A stretch of DNA of 64,000 nucleotides from Perilla frutescens (Eukaryota; Streptophyta; Magnoliopsida; Lamiales; Lamiaceae). The notes beneath the pieces were generated by a model. The model was not told where the DNA came from and ran no database searches. It worked only from the letters and a program-made list of their open reading frames with translations. Every line of letters begins with the position of its first letter. The stretch's first letter is position 1. Positions 45,651 to 57,117 of the stretch are shown piece by piece. The stretch is taken from contig BRKX01000018.1 in assembly GCA_026008535.1 (NCBI GenBank), forward strand, positions 45,873,588 to 45,937,587, read 5' to 3'. The translations under genes were made by a program, and so were the position numbers.

Positions 45651-46796
45651 AGGACAAATAGTCAAATACACCCCTAATGTTTTCTCTTAGGTTCAATTAA
45701 ACCCCTGAAATTTTTTTTATGTACAAATAAGCCCTTAATGTTAATAATTAATAACATACACGCCCTCACTACTATTACCATTTCAAAATAGTTTTGTGCC
45801 AAAATTTTCTTTTATTTATTTTTAATTTATAACAATGCTTTCTCTAATTTCTCCATATTTTGTTTATAAAATATGTCAAATCAATTTTATTATTATTATT
45901 ATTATGAAAAATATTAACATATTAGTATATTCCGGACGCTTTATTTTAGAAATTTTATTTATTATAAATTAATTATTGTAATTATCGCTACAATATTTTA
46001 TCGGTTCAGTTTTTTAAATCTTACAAAAATTATGCCATTAAAATTTGTTGACACAAATACATATCATTTAAAAATTGATAAAAAAAACAACGAAATATCG
46101 ATTTAGACAATTATATCACTATTAAAATTTATATTTGATTAAAAGCATATTTTATTTTAACCGAAAAAATCAATTATTTCAGTTTCCAATTATTAAGGGC
46201 AATTAATTCAATTTTGTTCTGTTATGAAATTTTTTAATTCGATTTACTTACTTCAATTTTAAAAATAATAAAGCTAAACCATATAAACTAATAATAGTTT
46301 CTCATTTCTTCTTACCTGCGGCTCTGAAAGAGATTTCCAAAGAAAATTAAATGCTGCTAACTGAAGGCGCTACCTCTGCCTCTTTTGAAGACACCTTTAG
46401 TAAGGGTTTCGCTTCTTTCACGCTTGTAGTTAAAAACAAAAACAAAAATAGTGTAGTAGTAATTATTGTAATTAATTTAAAATAAAAAAATGTATAAAAT
46501 TTTGAAAAAAAATGTGCCTGAAATATTTCAATATTTAGTATTTTTAATAATAATAATAATAATAATATTATAAATATATTTTTGACATAATTTATAAAAA
46601 AATATAGAGAAATTGGAGAAAGCTTTATTATAAAATTAAAATAAATAGAAGAAAATTTGGCACAAAATATTTTTGAGTGGTAATAGTAGGGAATGAACAT
46701 GCATGTTACTAATTACTAATATTAAATGTTTATTTGTACTAAAAAATTTTAAGGGTACCTAAAAAGATTTTAAGGACTTAACTTGACACTTTTCCA
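45651..46796. mobile_element. foldback element with ~270-bp arms, copy B
   Basis: Same structure as copy A. The minus strand at 46347-46440 reads VKEAKPLLKVSSKEAEVAPS and stops shortly after. Copy A has the same peptide with a 3-nt insertion that keeps the frame. Just beyond the stop, TCTTTCAG followed 8 nt later by GTAAGAAG looks like acceptor and donor splice sites, as if a small piece of a host gene had been captured. Confidence 0.6.
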
Positions 46797-46924
46797 TTAT
46801 TTAATTACAATAATTAATTAACATGTACAAATTATATATGCTACAAACAAGTGGAAGGAAGGACTAACCTTCTCAAGGACTAAGTGGAAAACAATATCCC
46901 AAGCTTACAAGCGGAAAGCCTCCG

Positions 46925-47040
46925 ATCAAAGCCAACTGCTCTCGAGAGAGAGAGTAGAGAAGAGAGAGAAAGGTGAGGGAAGAGTCAGTGAGTAGAAGAG
47001 AGAGGGGAGAATTGATAGAAGAGAGTGAAACGTAGTAGAT

Positions 47041-47075
<35 letters not shown>

Positions 47076-47240
47076 TAGGTGTATGCAATAACGCATGCAG
47101 AACATCTAAGTCTAGAATCTAGATATGTATTGCACTGTACCTTTCTATATTTCGAGCTCATAACTGTCCAATCTCAATTGCCACATGCTTCTAATTCAAA
47201 CAGAAATGTATATTCTACTGTGTAAAGATATTGTTTCTCA
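46925..47240. repeat. GA-rich segment, copy 1 of a dispersed duplication
   Basis: A GA microsatellite (about 47044-47071) followed by GTGGTAGGTGTATGCAATAA and about 170 bp that recurs at 49594-49772. The minus-strand open frames through the GA repeat are low-complexity (Leu-Ser) and not coding. Confidence 0.7.
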
Positions 47241-47282
47241 CCACATAAATCACAATACATCACCATTTTTTTAAATAATAAA

Positions 47283-47690
47283 TGGTTAATTGGTTTAAAT
47301 ATCATGAATTATACATGATTTCTGGTTTTTAATATGAACTTTAAAATATTGCCTCTACAATATGAATTTACATTTTTTTTTGCAATTACAACATCAGCTC
47401 AAAATTGAGTGCAATTCCAAGCACGAAAATTAGGTAAAATACTTAATTGATTGAACATTTTTTAAGTAGAGATTGAAGTGACGAATCTGTAGGTGTATGC
47501 ATGCACATCACACTTGTACATATGGGTGCTACATTAATTTTAATTGGCCAAAGTTCAAAATGATGTTATAATTGCAAAAAAAAAAAAAGTTAGTTTATGT
47601 CTATAACATTTTAAAGTTCGTGTTAAAAATCAAAATTCATGTATAATTCGTGATATTTAAACCATTCAACTCAATAATAAAATACTTTGG
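47283..47690. mobile_element. foldback MITE of ~400 bp
   Basis: The left arm GTTTAAATATCATGAATTATACATGA ... TTTTTAATATGAACTTTAAA is reversed in the right arm (read backwards: GGTTTAAATATCACGAATTA then TTTTTAACACGAACTTTAAA). Arms ~110 bp, no coding. Confidence 0.65.
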
Positions 47691-47982
47691 GGAGTGTACT
47701 TGGAACGATAGATTAGATTCATAAAAATATATATATCATAATTTTTATTTTGAAAATCTAAAAATAAAATAAAATTATAACTATATTCTGATCAATTGTG
47801 AAGGTTTGATTGGTATGCAAGGGTACAATCTGGACATATGAAAGAAATGCAATCAATGAAATGAGCAAACACAAACATTATCATCAACATTAGGTACAAT
47901 TCATGCTACTATAGGAAAATGAAGTGATGAGAGAGAGAGAGAGAATAGAAATGGAGTGGTCGAAGTGCCGATGAAATTCTCT

Positions 47983-48345
47983 ATTTCACATTTGGTCTTG
48001 CAACATGTGTTCCACGATTAAATTTTTGAAATTATCTTCTATTTTTCATTTTTCGTCAAATTTAATTTATTATATTTTAGTTTAATTTTACGATTTTTTT
48101 GGTTTCACTCCACCCAATTAGAGTTTATAATTATTTTTTAGTATTTAACTTTCAAAAAATTACTTTTATGGTTGATTATTTTAAAAATATGATTTATAAT
48201 TTTTTAAATTTCAATCTTCTGTTGATAGATGTGACTTGATCGATTATGTTATAACTAATTTTTATTTTTATAATATCTATTATTAAACTTGTAAATTTGA
48301 TCGTGGAATACATGTTGAAACGTCAAATGTGGAATTGAAAATCCT
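47983..48345. mobile_element. foldback MITE of ~360 bp
   Basis: ATTTCACATTTGGTCTTGCA, ACATGTGTTCCACGATTAAA on the left is mirrored by the right end GATCGTGGAATACATGTTGA, AACGTCAAATGTGGAATTGA. Interior AT-rich. Confidence 0.6.
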
Positions 48346-49480
48346 ATCCGACAGAAGTGAAAATATTATTACCATATACGCATCTATATATGCAAAATTT
48401 CCAAATATATATAGAGAGTTCCAACCCATTTTATTGTTAGCTAAATATCGTTCACTGCCCCTTCTTTCTTTTCCGCCATCAATTACTTGTTAACCTTTTT
48501 TAGCTAATTTAATTGTTGACTGTTCGTGGTAATTTCTCTATTAATTAATTTCTCAACCATTAAAAAAATGATAATTGAGTCTAATTATTCTATCAGTAGC
48601 ATTAACAACATGCAGTTTATTTAAAATAAAAATAAAAATTGGACATTAATGAATAAGATTCAAAAGTCACCAGATGGAGAATTTATTTCTTAGTTGAATA
48701 TAAATAGTTGTGACATAGGTGGGGCCCGGTAGCTTAATTAATACTACCTCCCTCCCAAATAAATTGAGAAATGGCCTGATGATTATTAAAACATATGTGC
48801 AAAACCAGGTAAAAAATAAAATTCTCACTGGGTAAATTCATCAAACAAGTGGCGGGCAGGGATTTGCAACTCAAATACAAAATTTGCCCAATAAATTCCG
48901 ACGAGATGATGTTGATTATTCGAACCATCAACATTTTGTCTCTGAACTTAGTGAGAAAAGGAATATATAAATGAGATAATTCCTCAAGCTTGCTATAACA
49001 TACACACCCACAATAAATTAACATGGAAAAATCTTAATTAAAATGAATTTTAGTTGCTCTTACTTTTGATAACTAGATATTCGATTTAATTACACTTTTA
49101 GACCTATAAAAATAGGGTCAAAATATTTTTAGCTCCGAAACAAACATTTTTAGTTCCAAGTATGATTTTTGTTACATTTTTGGTCCCCAAAGATATATTT
49201 TGACCTTTATATCCCAAAACTTACTGGACAATTAATGCCGTTTAATATTGTGACTAAAATCGTCAAAATATTAAACTTGGGACTAAAATGGTTTGGACTA
49301 AAACTGGTTTAATTCATATTAATTAATTATTTTAAATATTTAAAAACACAATAGGCAATTACATCTAACTAATATTCTTTTTTAATTTTTTCCTCATATA
49401 TTTTTTCCTTGCAAAACAATTTCCCAAAGCCAACTCCTCAAATTTTTGCAGTCACTTTTATGTTTCGGACAAGCCCATTG
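48346..49480. other. AT-rich spacer, no gene
   Basis: At about 49080-49310 the repeated 'ttttagctcc/ttttagttcc/ttttggtcccc' and 'gggactaaaatgg' wording suggests another old non-autonomous element. Nothing else supported. Confidence 0.35.
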
Positions 49481-49521
<41 letters not shown>

Positions 49522-49775
49522 AGAAGGGAGGGGGGGGGGGGGGCAATTGAGAGAAGAGAACATGTTGGAGTAGGTGAGTGAAATTAGTAGATGAAGAGAG
49601 AGAGAGAGAGAGAGAGAGTGGTAGGTGTATGCAATAATGCAGAATTTACCTCTATGTCTAGATATGTATTGTACCGTACACTTCCACATTTAATTTCCAG
49701 CTCATAACTGTCCAATCCTCTCACATGCTGCCTAATTCGAATCGTGTGTAAATTCAACACTTTATGTAAAGATAC
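49481..49775. repeat. GA-rich segment, copy 2, with (GA)n and G14 runs
   Basis: (GA)n at about 49484-49519, G14 at about 49530-49543, a second (GA)n at about 49593-49617, then the GTGGTAGGTGTATGCAATAA block shared with 47071-47230. A preceding AAAGCCAACTCC word matches the one at the end of both units of the 44-47 kb duplication, so a third, shortened copy of that flank may lie here. Confidence 0.65.
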
Positions 49776-49811
49776 CGAGATGTTTGATTTTATTTCCAAT
49801 TATGATAGAAA

Positions 49812-49842
<31 letters not shown>

Positions 49843-50100
49843 GATTGATGAACTTATTATTACCACTTCAAAAAATAGATTGAGGAAAGAGATTATCACC
49901 ATTTATTTTAATAATTAGGTCATTGATAAAAAAATACGAATAATTATTTAATACCTTTATAGGTTGATGAACTTATTATTAACTCATGAAAAAATAGAGT
50001 GAGGAAGGAGAAAAAGAAAGAGAGTCGGAGAAACATTATGACAGATATAAATAAGGATAGTTTGTGAAAAAATAAAATATATTTATAGCTTATTAGAAAT
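49776..50100. other. spacer with (ATT)n
   Basis: (ATT)n at about 49813-49840 and a ~55-bp direct repeat (TGATGAACTTATTATTA... at 49847 and 49967). No gene. Confidence 0.5.
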
Positions 50101-52260
50101 AAATAATGTCAATGAAGGCAAGATGAATGATTAATCTCATACTTTTTGGAGCAAGGATCTATGTGGGGTGGGTCGATCCTACACCCCACCTTCAATGCAT
50201 TGTGCTTCTGAGATGCTGCCGCGTGGACGCCTCTGTTGCAGTGTGAACAGTAACCCGATTGACAATTGTGAACCGGATTTCGGATGAGCCGGTGGATGGA
50301 AGTTAGACGGCGTTTGATTAGCGGCGTATACGTCCCTTTCCGTGTCAAAATGGGGCAGCAAGCTTCTGTTGCTATGCAGGATTTGCATTTTCGAGGTCAG
50401 TTTCTAATTTGAAAACATTCAATTCATCAATTTGGTGAACAACCCACCGTTCTGTAGCAGTAACAAATGTATTTTTGTTTTCAAATGCCTCTCTCTTGCT
50501 CTTTCTGGTATCCATATTGGATTGGAATTGACACTGGGTAAAATTTTTGGCGAGAACCAATCCGAAAAATCAACCGCTTTTTTTAGAAAATCTGCCTCCA
50601 GCAAGACAAGATAGGGGGACGCCAAAAAGCCGTATAGTGCAGGAGCGCTCACATTTTTTGGCTTACTCTTTCACTTGGAGAAATATCGGCGGCGAGCAGA
50701 GAAATATCTTCTCCGGTACAAGGTAGAAAAATCTAACTGATAAATACATTTTTATCTCAGTTCTTGAAATTGGTTGTGGGATTTTTCTAAAGGGTTAAAT
50801 TAGTGCCGCACCTGTTTGACAAAATGACTCTATGAGCGATTCAATTAACCCCAATTGAAAAGCTTTAATTTTTATTATTGGGTGATTATTAAAAAAATAA
50901 GATGGATGTTAAGTTGCAATGATAGATAGATTGGTGATGACTCAGCTAATAGGTTCAGGTAAATCGGAGCATAGACCATTGTTCGGTTTATCTGAAAGTC
51001 AAATGCCATGTTGTAAATGAAATGTTTTTCAGAACTAAGAGAAGCAGATTACGGAAGAAAAGATCGTGGATGCGTCTGTGACCGCAATTAGTCTATTTCC
51101 ACTCTATTGCATTTGTATTTGATGGTTGCTATGCCCTCCCTTTCTTTCTATATCACTCGCACTCATTTGGAGGGCTGATTACTGCTTTAGTATTTTTATT
51201 TCAGCATATAGAGGGCTGATTTAGAATGTCCTGCATTACAACTGGAGATGCAATGCTGGCAATCATGGAGATCGGTACTTCAACACTTGCATGCATGATA
51301 ACCTCTGTTGTAAGAGCCGAAGAAATTATGTTTGTCATTCAGTTTTAGATGATGTTGGAAAAAATTAGGGTCACACTTATTTTTCCATTTTTTTCTTAAT
51401 GGACTGAAGAGCTACAATATGATGGAACATTATTTTGACAGTAGATCAATTGATTTTTTTAGTTTTATTTGGTTAGTACCTTAAGTTGGAGCTCATGTCA
51501 TTGTTGTTCTGGTGAGTTATAATTCCCAATAGAAACTGGTATGTATAATTTGAACAGGGGGTTGTTTGTGTTTCTTCTATTTAGTCATAAGGCAGAGAGA
51601 GTGTCATCCTGGGGGGTTTGATTTTGTTTCTTATATTGTTTGTATTGTCCTCATCGTTGTATTTGACTATTTTATTACATTGTTATAATTTTTTTTATAT
51701 TAAAAGAATGATGATTTGGACCTGTAGATTTTGTCTTTTGAAGAAGTGGAGGGTCTCATGGCAATGTAAGCTGCTGAAGAATGAGAAAGAAATGCTGACT
51801 TTATGGTGACGAAAATTCATTTTGTGACAGTAATTTCTTCATAATTGGTAATTTATGATGAACTCTCACATTACCCCGAGTTTATTTAGTTAGGTAATGT
51901 ACTTGTGTAGATGTTTTACTCATATTATGTACTCTGAACTTGATTTTGCCTTTGAATTATTTCAACCAAAAATGTGATTCCAATATTAAGGAGAGTTATT
52001 TATGGTTTGATACTGGTAGTACTCAGTTTCAATCATCGTGTGTATAATTTTCAATTGTTGTTCAAAATCAGTAGCCATAGTGTTGAACCATCAGTATTTT
52101 CAAATGCTTTCTGCAAAAGATACTTGCTTGAGCTTCTTGATCTCATTTATGAGCTGCTGGTACTTAGTGTTTCTTCTTTTGATGGTTTTGCCCAAGACTT
52201 AAGAGAGCTCATTTTGTCTTAATAATATCTTGAAGTATGGCTATCTGCAACACCAAATCC
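50101..52260. other. unassigned, more balanced base composition; possible exons
   Basis: 50150-50700 is less AT-rich and has several short overlapping minus-strand frames, none of which I recognise. At 50680-50725 GGCGGCGAGCAGAGAAATAT followed by CTTCTCCGGTACAAG|GTAGAAAAA looks like a plus-strand leader exon with a splice donor. Further right, 51725-51770 and 52041-52222 could be coding exons on the plus strand. I cannot link these into a gene. Confidence 0.3.
52041..52222 (+). CDS. possible terminal exon of an unrecognised gene
   Basis: After an acceptor-like TTGTTCAAAATCAG, the plus strand reads a peptide containing EPSVFSNAFCKRYLLELLDL and VSSFDGFAQDLREL, then stops at TAA. The composition is protein-like, amphipathic and leucine-rich, unlike the AT-driven chance frames around it. 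I do not recognise the family. No partner exons were placed with confidence, so it may equally be a gene fragment. Confidence 0.25.
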
Positions 52261-53631
52261 TGCTTAGGTGTGGTAGTGCGAGAAGATGGCTAAGTATATA
52301 TCTTCCAAATTTAATTTAGCAAAAGCTAAACATTTTGATATTTAGATGACCAACGTGTTATGATTCACATATTAGCATATTTACAGATAACAGATTCCTC
52401 AATGGAAAATAGGACTTTGTTGTGCATAAGGAGAGCAAGTCCACCCTCGATTCACCAATTGTGTGATCTCATGAGACATATTGCAACTTAAGTGAAGCGA
52501 CCAAGAAACTAAAATCCTATAATTATATAAGTAAACCATAAATAGCCATCTCGTAAGTTTGTATTGTTCAATTTTAAAGCATGTTAAGTACATTGTTGGA
52601 ATGTATGTGCTGCTCAACAAATCCCAATCAGCAAAAGCAAGTTTTCTATTTTCTCGCATAAAGGGAAAAAAAACCCAAAACTGGCGGATAAATCTTTTCC
52701 AAACTAGCACAGCTAAACATCAGGTATAGACCATTTTTGTGCTTCCTGTAGATTTTACACATCAATGAAGAAGTTGAGTAAGAGTGCTTTCTCTGAAACA
52801 TGGTATTATGGAGGTGAACCGCTTTTGAGAGAGAAACATCATTATTATTATTAGAAAGGAGGTCACGATTCATACATTAATTGCCTCGTAATCGGGTTTT
52901 CCATGCTTTAGCATCCATGTAGATTGTCCCTTTATTATATAACTAGTAAAGGTTAGCACAAAGAGAGGTCACGATTCATAAATTAGTAGCAGCCGTATAT
53001 ATGATACGTCAATAAAAATACGTTTGCTGTAATTAAGTATTAATCTTACTGTTTGGAACCAAATCAGGATTTACACCATAATTAGATGCCTGCAACATAG
53101 TAAGAAATATTATTAACATGGGAACACTATTGTGTTGAATTTTATAATGATTTTAATAACTGTTATAGAGAATCAAAGAATAAACAGAGAGACTGATAAA
53201 AAAAAAAACTATTGTAAACTAAAATTAACAAATGGAAACACTTATTGGACCATAATTTCTTGCATCGTGAAGCTCTTTCCATATACGAGAACTTCTTAAA
53301 CTGTCCCAGAAGGCCGCGAGGCTTCTAATGGCTACACTTCATGGACATACGCCAAAGATGAGGCCTTAGCCCCCCATCATAATTTTTCACGGCAGCACTC
53401 CATAACAAAGATGATTTGAAATGAGAATATTTTTTCTTTACACCCGGAGTTAAATTTATCGCCAGAATTGTATTGATCACTGACCACAAGTGAACACTCA
53501 ACATGCAGCAACAAGAAACATTCGGCGAGAATAACTGATAAACACAGTAGTATTTAAAGTGACTTTCCCTTGCCAAATAAGACATGTTTTCCCTAGAAAG
53601 GAGCAAAGTTTGTCTAATAATGGGAACTTAC
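52261..53631. other. no clear gene; small exon-like island at 53055-53095
   Basis: On the minus strand, TGTTGCAG is followed by about 40 nt reading ASNYGVNPDLVPN and then GTAAGA. It has acceptor and donor but no family match. It lies downstream of the CHY1-like exon at 53632-53763 and could belong to the same transcript. The 93-codon frame at 53325-53606 looks non-coding. Confidence 0.25.
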
Positions 53632-53763
53632 AGAAAAAAAGATCGTGTCTATTGCACTATTCTGATCTGAATGGACCGTATCTCCTTGGTTTCCTAAAAA
53701 TTTCTCAATGACAGAGGGATCATTAGTGGCCACCTTTCCTAGTTCTTCAATCAAAGGAAGTTT
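53632..53763 (-). pseudogene. exon of a CHY1-like 3-hydroxyisobutyryl-CoA hydrolase gene
   Basis: Bounded by CAG (acceptor, 53766-53764) and GTAAGT (donor, from 53631). The 44 codons read KLPLIEELGKVATNDPSVIE and then a segment ending with SDQNSAI. This matches the stretch 'LPLIEE-LGKL-TDDPSVIE' typical of plant 3-hydroxyisobutyryl-CoA hydrolase-like proteins, which act in valine degradation in peroxisomes or mitochondria. The reading frame is open and both splice sites are good. The exons that should lie upstream, carrying the oxyanion-hole and catalytic residues of the crotonase fold, are not found between here and 55596, so I call it part of a broken gene. Confidence 0.65.
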
Positions 53764-53769
53764 CTGCAA

Positions 53770-55413
53770 GGATAATGAATGATCAACATGATGAAAATAA
53801 AAATGAAAAAGTGCATCAGGTAATGGATAAGCAAACAAGTTGCCAAAGTAATCACCTGGAATAGGCAATATATGTGGAGGCCTAATCAGCTGTCGCACCA
53901 GTTAGAAGACGTAACTAATGGCCCCAGGTGCAATATTTCAACCACAATTGAGCTATTGCCTTGCATGGGAAAAAAAACCATAAAAACCCACAATCTTGTA
54001 GAAATATGGGAGTGTGGCTAACTGCTATAATAACTTAAATAATAAATTTTCCTTATATTTTGATTTAAACATGTCCCAAATGGAGGCACATGAATAAGAG
54101 TTCTGAATTTGATGCACTGAAATTAGAACAAATCAAACATTCTATAAGACTATAACAACTACCAAGTTTATTGGATCTCAAATGATGGCAAATTCATGAA
54201 TAGGAGCTGTTCAAAATAGAAGAGACAAAGTAGTAAAATTTGATAATTTTTAAGGGTCAAAGAGACATGGAAATACAAACAAGTCCCAACAATCATAATT
54301 TACCTCGAATGCTTTAAACCAATTTAATACAGCTCTATAATCATTTAACACTCACTAATTCATCCAAGTTACTGCAGCCCCAATTCATAGAATGAAAAAG
54401 AAAAGAGAACTTACACAACTCCATTTGGAATTTACTTAAAATAACATCCAACTTCAACAGCAACCTTTAACAAACCTTTTTAAATAATCTTTTATCAATC
54501 ATATTCACTTGTTTAATAATGAAATCAATGAGTCAAACCAGATTTTGGGTTCAAGTTCAAAACACAAATTGTTGTCTTTTCCAGATTTTCCTCACATAAC
54601 TCCAATTCATGGATTCCAAATACAAATTGATGTTTTTAAGTATAGAAATATACATGCAATCATTGATAATATTACATAACATATTTGAAACTAGAATGTA
54701 GGATTAAAAATACCACCAACATCAGCTCTTTTTCAGATTTTATTTGCAACTAAATACTTAGTTTCAACTAGATTTAGAAGCTAATACTAGCAAAAAATTG
54801 TAATTAAGGGATGAGCAAAAGAAGCTTATGACAAGAGCTTAAATTTGACAATGGACTTTTAATGGAGAAGATGATCGAATTGATTACCCATTTACCCCCT
54901 TTTCACATAGTGGTTTTTAGGAATCAGAAAGAGAGAGAGTTTCAAAGAGAAGCGAGAGAAGTGGTTGAGAACTAAGAAAATAAAATTGAATTCCCACTTC
55001 ATTTTTTTTTTAATAATTGGGTGGGGGAAACAGTGTCGGGGAGTGAATACCTTTAAAGAAACAGAACCAACAGCGGGGTTGTTTTCCTAGTTTTTTTACA
55101 ACTCGTGAAGCCTAAATTAAGGGCCAGAACTAAGAAACAAACAAAAATAATCAATCAGCAAACTAAATTCTACTTGATCCTATCATTAGAAGCATTTCAA
55201 GCATTATATCTAACAATAATCAAGCTAAACTAAGCAAAAATCCAGTTTACTCCAAGTTTTCAGTGAGAAAATTATTATTGAAAAAGACAGAATATCATCA
55301 GTTCATGCCAATCTGGCTCTCAATCAAATTGAAATAGTACCAGTCACACACCTAAATAAGAAACTGAATCCATACAACCTCAAACTGGTGCATAACATGC
55401 GAGCAAACACTAA

Positions 55414-55446
<33 letters not shown>

Positions 55447-55595
55447 AAATTTCCACCGCGTCTCAATAATATTCTGAGCCATTTAAAGATTCAAACATGC
55501 CATATAAACTCCAAAAACTGAGATAGAAACTCAAAATATATTTAAAAAAAAAAAGAAAAAAAAATGGCATTTTGAACATAGCTAAACAAACTTAC
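53770..55595. other. 1.8 kb where middle exons of the CHY1-like gene should be
   Basis: AT-rich. I searched the minus strand for AFCAGGD- and GGGAG-type crotonase segments and saw none. A (CA)n repeat lies at about 55410-55437. A GGCCC-containing patch with better base balance lies at 55020-55130. Confidence 0.4.
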
Positions 55596-56358
55596 CATGG
55601 AGGTGTTTAGAGCATTAAGGTCATCTCCAACAGTTTACTCTATTTTACAGCACCTCTATCTCTATTATACAGCATGGTCCTCACTTCATCTCCAACAGTT
55701 TACTCTAAATTCTACTCTAAAAAGGAATATTCCATATTATTCCTTTTTATATATTTACTTTAATCAATATTTTCCCAAAAAAAAATAACTATTAAAATTT
55801 CTCACACTATATAATAATAAAACATGGAAACATTTTATAATAATATTGCAAACAAGCACAATTACATACTAATATTGCAAATATAAATAAAAAGTACAAA
55901 CTAATATACAATTTTTTATGTTAATGTTTTTAAGGAAGAAATAAATTCAAGTATAAGATTAATAAATATAAATATAAATCATGTCAATTAACAAAAAAAA
56001 AAAAAAACGTGAAACAAAAATACAAACATAACTGATTTTTTATATATATTAAATCATATAAATTAATATAAATCATATATTAATTTAATAGATCCTTCCC
56101 AACCAAACATATTACATACATTTAAAAAAAAAAAAAAAGGGAAATGAACAGTAATACAGCCGCTACAGTGTTGCTCCATTAATAGAGCAAGAGAGTTGTA
56201 TCTGTATTTTACAGCTTCAAATAGAGCAGCCATTGGACTTTGTTTTTTCCACTTTTTGCTCTAAAATAGAGATTTGAAGTAGCCATTGGAGTTGCTCTAA
56301 GAGATGACGGCCTGTTGAGAATTGCTGTTCTTGAACTTCCTTTACCCTCAACAAGTAC
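55596..56358 (-). pseudogene. N-terminal exon of a CHY1-like hydrolase, split by a MITE
   Basis: On the minus strand, the acceptor TTCAG (56363-56359) is followed by codons for VLVEGKGSSRTAILNRPSS (56358-56302). After the MITE (55619-56297) the exon resumes and reads NALNTSM up to the donor ATG|GTAAGT at 55596/55595. With the MITE and one TTA duplication left out, the exon would be 81 nt, exactly 27 codons, and matches the N-terminal strand and first helix of plant 3-hydroxyisobutyryl-CoA hydrolase-like proteins (crotonase superfamily). The insertion adds stops. The first exon with the true start codon was not identified; an ATG at about 56517 is a candidate but I could not join it in frame. 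Confidence 0.8.
55616..56300. mobile_element. Tourist/PIF-Harbinger-type MITE inside a coding exon
   Basis: 679 bp (55619-56297) flanked by the 3-bp target duplication TAA (TTA on the gene strand) at 55616-55618 and 56298-56300. The ends are inverted copies: GGTCATCTCCAACAGTTTAC on the left, and on the right in reverse complement GAGCAACTCCAATGGCTACT. Sub-terminal words CTATTTTACAGC and CTCTAAAATAGAG recur. AT-rich, non-coding. TTA duplication and GAGCATCTCCAA-type termini are typical of plant Tourist-like MITEs. Confidence 0.85.
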
Positions 56359-57117
56359 CTGAACGTTAATCCACCAATGCGATTAATTTTCCACGACACA
56401 CACAAAGGGATAGTGGCGAGAGAGAGAGAGAGAGAAAGAGAGAGAGCTTCCTAATTTATCAGAATCACCAGTCAATAAGTGGGTTACTGGAGATAGGCAA
56501 AGCATCTGGGGCCATAATTGATCTCCTCGCCGGACAAAATCCATCGGCGAAGAAATACAGATTTAGAGGGTCGCAAAATTGTCCGTGAATTTCACTCTTC
56601 GCTTCAACGTTGGACGGTGAACTCGACAATCTTTAATTTGGAATAACTTTCCTTCTGGCATTTCTCAATTACTAATATTTGGGTATATTTCGTTACAATC
56701 AGAGGAGACCCATGATCACACCAAGTAACCAGCAGCCCAGCGATGGTTAAGTCCACAACTAACTTCACCGATAGTAACCTATTCTAGAAATGAAACACAG
56801 TTGAGAGGGAAGAAAGCTGACGAAGAACACACACACTAGAATGAGGAGTAGGTGAAACTACTGTGAGAGATACAATTAGGGTTAGGTTAATAGAGCCTTC
56901 ACAAGCTATGCGGAATGACTTGTGCGGCTTAAGTCGAGACAATTGAGCCTCCGACAAATGGACCACAAGTCCACAATATATCTAATAGGCGGGACAATAA
57001 TAATCAAATTCTAATTCTACCGCCAAACTGAAATAAAGGAGGGATGTTTTCAAGCAAATTTAAAAGTTATAAATTATATTTAGTGGCAAGCAAATTTCAA
57101 GCGCTCTATAAGTATAT
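56359..57117. other. likely 5' region of the CHY1-like gene and spacer
   Basis: GA repeat at about 56419-56447. A telobox-like TTAGGGTTAGG at 56876-56886 on the plus strand. The minus strand at 56500-56600 is balanced in composition and could be a leader. A 60-codon minus frame at 56784-56966 has no family match. Confidence 0.35.

Larger units (their letters stand above)
44084..46990. repeat. tandem segmental duplication (two ~1.4-1.5 kb units)
   Basis: Unit A (about 44084-45560) and unit B (about 45616-46990) run in parallel from TTAAACACT..TAATTTTAGCTAATTATT to GAAGAGTCAGTGAG. The offset is ~1533 bp at the left and ~1433 bp at the right, so unit B has lost about 100 bp. Each unit holds a complete foldback element plus about 180 bp of right flank (ACAAGTGGAAGGAAGGACTAACC). 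Confidence 0.85.

Noticed and set aside
46873..47088. Leu/Ser-repeat minus-strand frames here and at 49438-49799
   Set aside because: Translation of GA microsatellites; not genes.
50109..50652. Overlapping minus-strand frames of 62-79 codons
   Set aside because: Mutually overlapping in different frames, no similarity, no splice or promoter support.
53325..53606. 93-codon minus-strand frame
   Set aside because: I compared it with the expected C-terminal part of CHY1-like hydrolases and saw no match; Cys/Ser-rich chance frame likely.
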